Shown one piece after another: positions 22,849-23,806 of a stretch of 23,806 nt of DNA. The DNA is from JAUWQU01 sp964605095 (GTDB lineage Bacteria; Planctomycetota; Phycisphaerae; SM23-33), in contig CAZSBS010000039.1 of NCBI GenBank assembly GCA_964605095.1, positions 1 to 23,806 on the forward strand. The letters are read 5' to 3'. Position numbers and translations under genes: made by a program. The notes below the pieces were generated by a model that worked only from the letters and a program-made list of their open reading frames with translations, was not told the origin of the DNA and searched no databases. Position 1 is the stretch's first letter. The number at the start of each line of letters is the position of its first letter.

Positions 22849-23019
22849 TCAGGCTTCCTTGATGGCCTCGACGGGGCAGGTGTCGACGCAGGCGCCGCAG
22901 TCGATGCAGAGGTCGGGGTCGATCTCGTACTTGCCGTCGCCTTGCTTGATGGCCTCGGCCGGGCAGGCCTCGGCGCAGCTTCCGCAAGACGTGCACTCAT
23001 CACTGATCCTGTAAGGCAT
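22849..23019 (-). CDS. 2[4Fe-4S] clostridial-type ferredoxin
   Basis: 56 residues with two textbook cluster motifs: C9xxC12xxC15xxxC19-P (CTSCGSCAEACP) and C38xxC41xxC44xxxC48-P (CIDCGACVDTCP). AGGAG lies 7 nt before the ATG. It is a small cytoplasmic low-potential electron carrier of the kind used with pyruvate or 2-oxoglutarate ferredoxin oxidoreductases and hydrogenases, pointing to at least partly anaerobic metabolism. It forms a single-gene unit with its own terminator, divergent from the cysteine synthase gene. Its partner enzymes are not in the window. Confidence 0.96.
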   Translation of the reverse strand: MPYRISDECTSCGSCAEACPAEAIKQGDGKYEIDPDLCIDCGACVDTCPVEAIKEA

Positions 23020-23333
23020 CGATAAACTCCTGTTTCATGCCGGGCAGCAGCGCCAAACCACCTGGAAGGCGGCCTCCGGTCAAAATTATCGCAAAGGGCA
23101 TCTTAAGTATTCCCATGGGTGCAATTCAAGGTTTTTTGCCATCAACTTTTGTCACCAACGTCACCGGGCGAGCGTGTTTTTTTCGCCCCCGGCCGTGGCA
23201 CCGGCGGCAGCGACATTGCTTTCCCCTCCCGGAATAGGTGTAATCCGTGCAATTGACGCACATTATCCTTTATACTGAATCCGATTCCACGGGCCGAGGC
23301 ATTACGGGCGGGCGTTTGGGAAAGGAGCCGAGA
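23020..23333. other. Divergent intergenic region between ferredoxin and cysK
   Basis: 314 nt without a gene and AT-richer than its neighbours. Promoters must lie here in both directions. On the plus strand TATACT (23271-23276) is a plausible -10 for cysK; TTGACG (23253-23258) is too close to serve as its -35. On the minus strand GATAAT near 23085 could serve the ferredoxin. GGGCGA and TCGCCC (about 23166-23188) form a weak hairpin with a T-rich loop. No riboswitch was recognised. Confidence 0.5.
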
Positions 23334-23806
23334 ATGGCTGGTAAGTTCGAGAACGTGACAAGGACCATCGGCAACACGCCGCTGGTGGGTATCTGCAAGC
23401 TGTTCCAGTCGTCTGCGACGGTCCTGGCCAAACTGGAGTACTTCAACCCGATGGCGTCGATCAAGGACCGCATCGCGCTGTCGATGATCGAGGCCGGGCA
23501 GCGCGACGGCCTGATCATGCCCGGCACCACGATCATCGAGCCGACCAGCGGCAACACGGGCATCGGGCTGGCGTTCATCTGCGCCGTTCGCGGCTACCAC
23601 TGCACGCTGACCATGCCGGAGTCGATGAGCGTCGAACGCCGGAAGATCCTCCTGGCCATGGGCGCCGAACTTGTGCTCACCCCGGCGGCCGGGGGAATGA
23701 AGGGCGCAATCGCCAAGGCCGAGGAACTTGTAAAGGACATCAAGCACAGTTTCATGCCCCAGCAGTTCAACAACCCCGCCAACCCCGAGGTGCATCGCAA
23801 GACGAC
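23334..23806 (+). CDS. cysK: Cysteine synthase (O-acetylserine sulfhydrylase), 5' part
   Basis: 157 full codons are visible before the window ends. AGGAG lies 6 nt before the ATG. The PLP-binding lysine is K44 in FNPMASIKDRIA. The substrate loop TSGNTGIGLAF (71-81) and MPESMSVERRKIL are typical of the CysK/CysM family, as is GNTPLV near the N-terminus. The enzyme makes cysteine from O-acetylserine and sulfide. The visible part cannot separate it with certainty from cystathionine beta-synthase-like members, but CysK fits best. Confidence 0.93.
   Translation, partial: MAGKFENVTRTIGNTPLVGICKLFQSSATVLAKLEYFNPMASIKDRIALSMIEAGQRDGLIMPGTTIIEPTSGNTGIGLAFICAVRGYHCTLTMPESMSVERRKILLAMGAELVLTPAAGGMKGAIAKAEELVKDIKHSFMPQQFNNPANPEVHRKT

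Noticed and set aside
22617..23003. 128-codon minus-strand frame across the ferredoxin region
   Set aside because: Arginine-rich reading of the inverted repeat plus an out-of-frame reading of the ferredoxin gene.

Overview
The window is GC-rich, gene-dense bacterial DNA with clear AGGAG-type ribosome binding sites. A planctomycete, probably near the Phycisphaerae, is the best guess. The pointers are an NPCBM protein with a HzsA-like second domain, large secreted TPR and HEAT proteins, and short intergenic repeats. This is inference from gene content; there is no marker gene here to confirm it. No rRNA, tRNA, CRISPR array or intact insertion sequence was seen.

Layout. 1-2169 (minus): a secreted NPCBM-domain protein cut by the window edge, preceded by a TatD-family nuclease. 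2317-9088 (plus): a MarR-type regulator with a good promoter and an overlapping palindrome, then a complete tripartite RND efflux set (lipoprotein adaptor, inner-membrane pump, outer-membrane channel). The adaptor has an unusually long alpha-hairpin. 9390-12703 (plus): two genes overlapping by 4 nt that resemble the small and large subunits of ATP-citrate lyase, which cleaves citrate to acetyl-CoA and oxaloacetate. The citryl-CoA lyase domain has an unusual set of active-site residues. 12838-14778 (plus): a NagB-PIG-L fusion for amino-sugar metabolism.

14779-19083 is the most irregular part. It holds a heptamer tandem array, a REP-like double hairpin and a 1144-residue lipoprotein that joins a duplicated N-terminal motif, a serpin-like domain and HEAT repeats. 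A second, truncated copy of the 3' end of the NagB-PIG-L gene begins exactly at the stop codon of that lipoprotein. A second heptamer array and a 26-nt direct repeat follow. The truncated copy differs from the intact gene almost only at synonymous sites, so it descends from a once-functional paralogue.

19083-22483 (minus): a TPR/gluzincin metallopeptidase protein overlapping a small MazG-like pyrophosphohydrolase. 22531-23019: a promoter candidate, a 25-bp inverted repeat, a strong terminator and a 56-residue two-cluster ferredoxin (minus). 23334 to the end (plus): the start of a cysteine synthase gene. The efflux, citrate-lyase and amino-sugar loci look like independent units; nothing in the sequence links them into one pathway.
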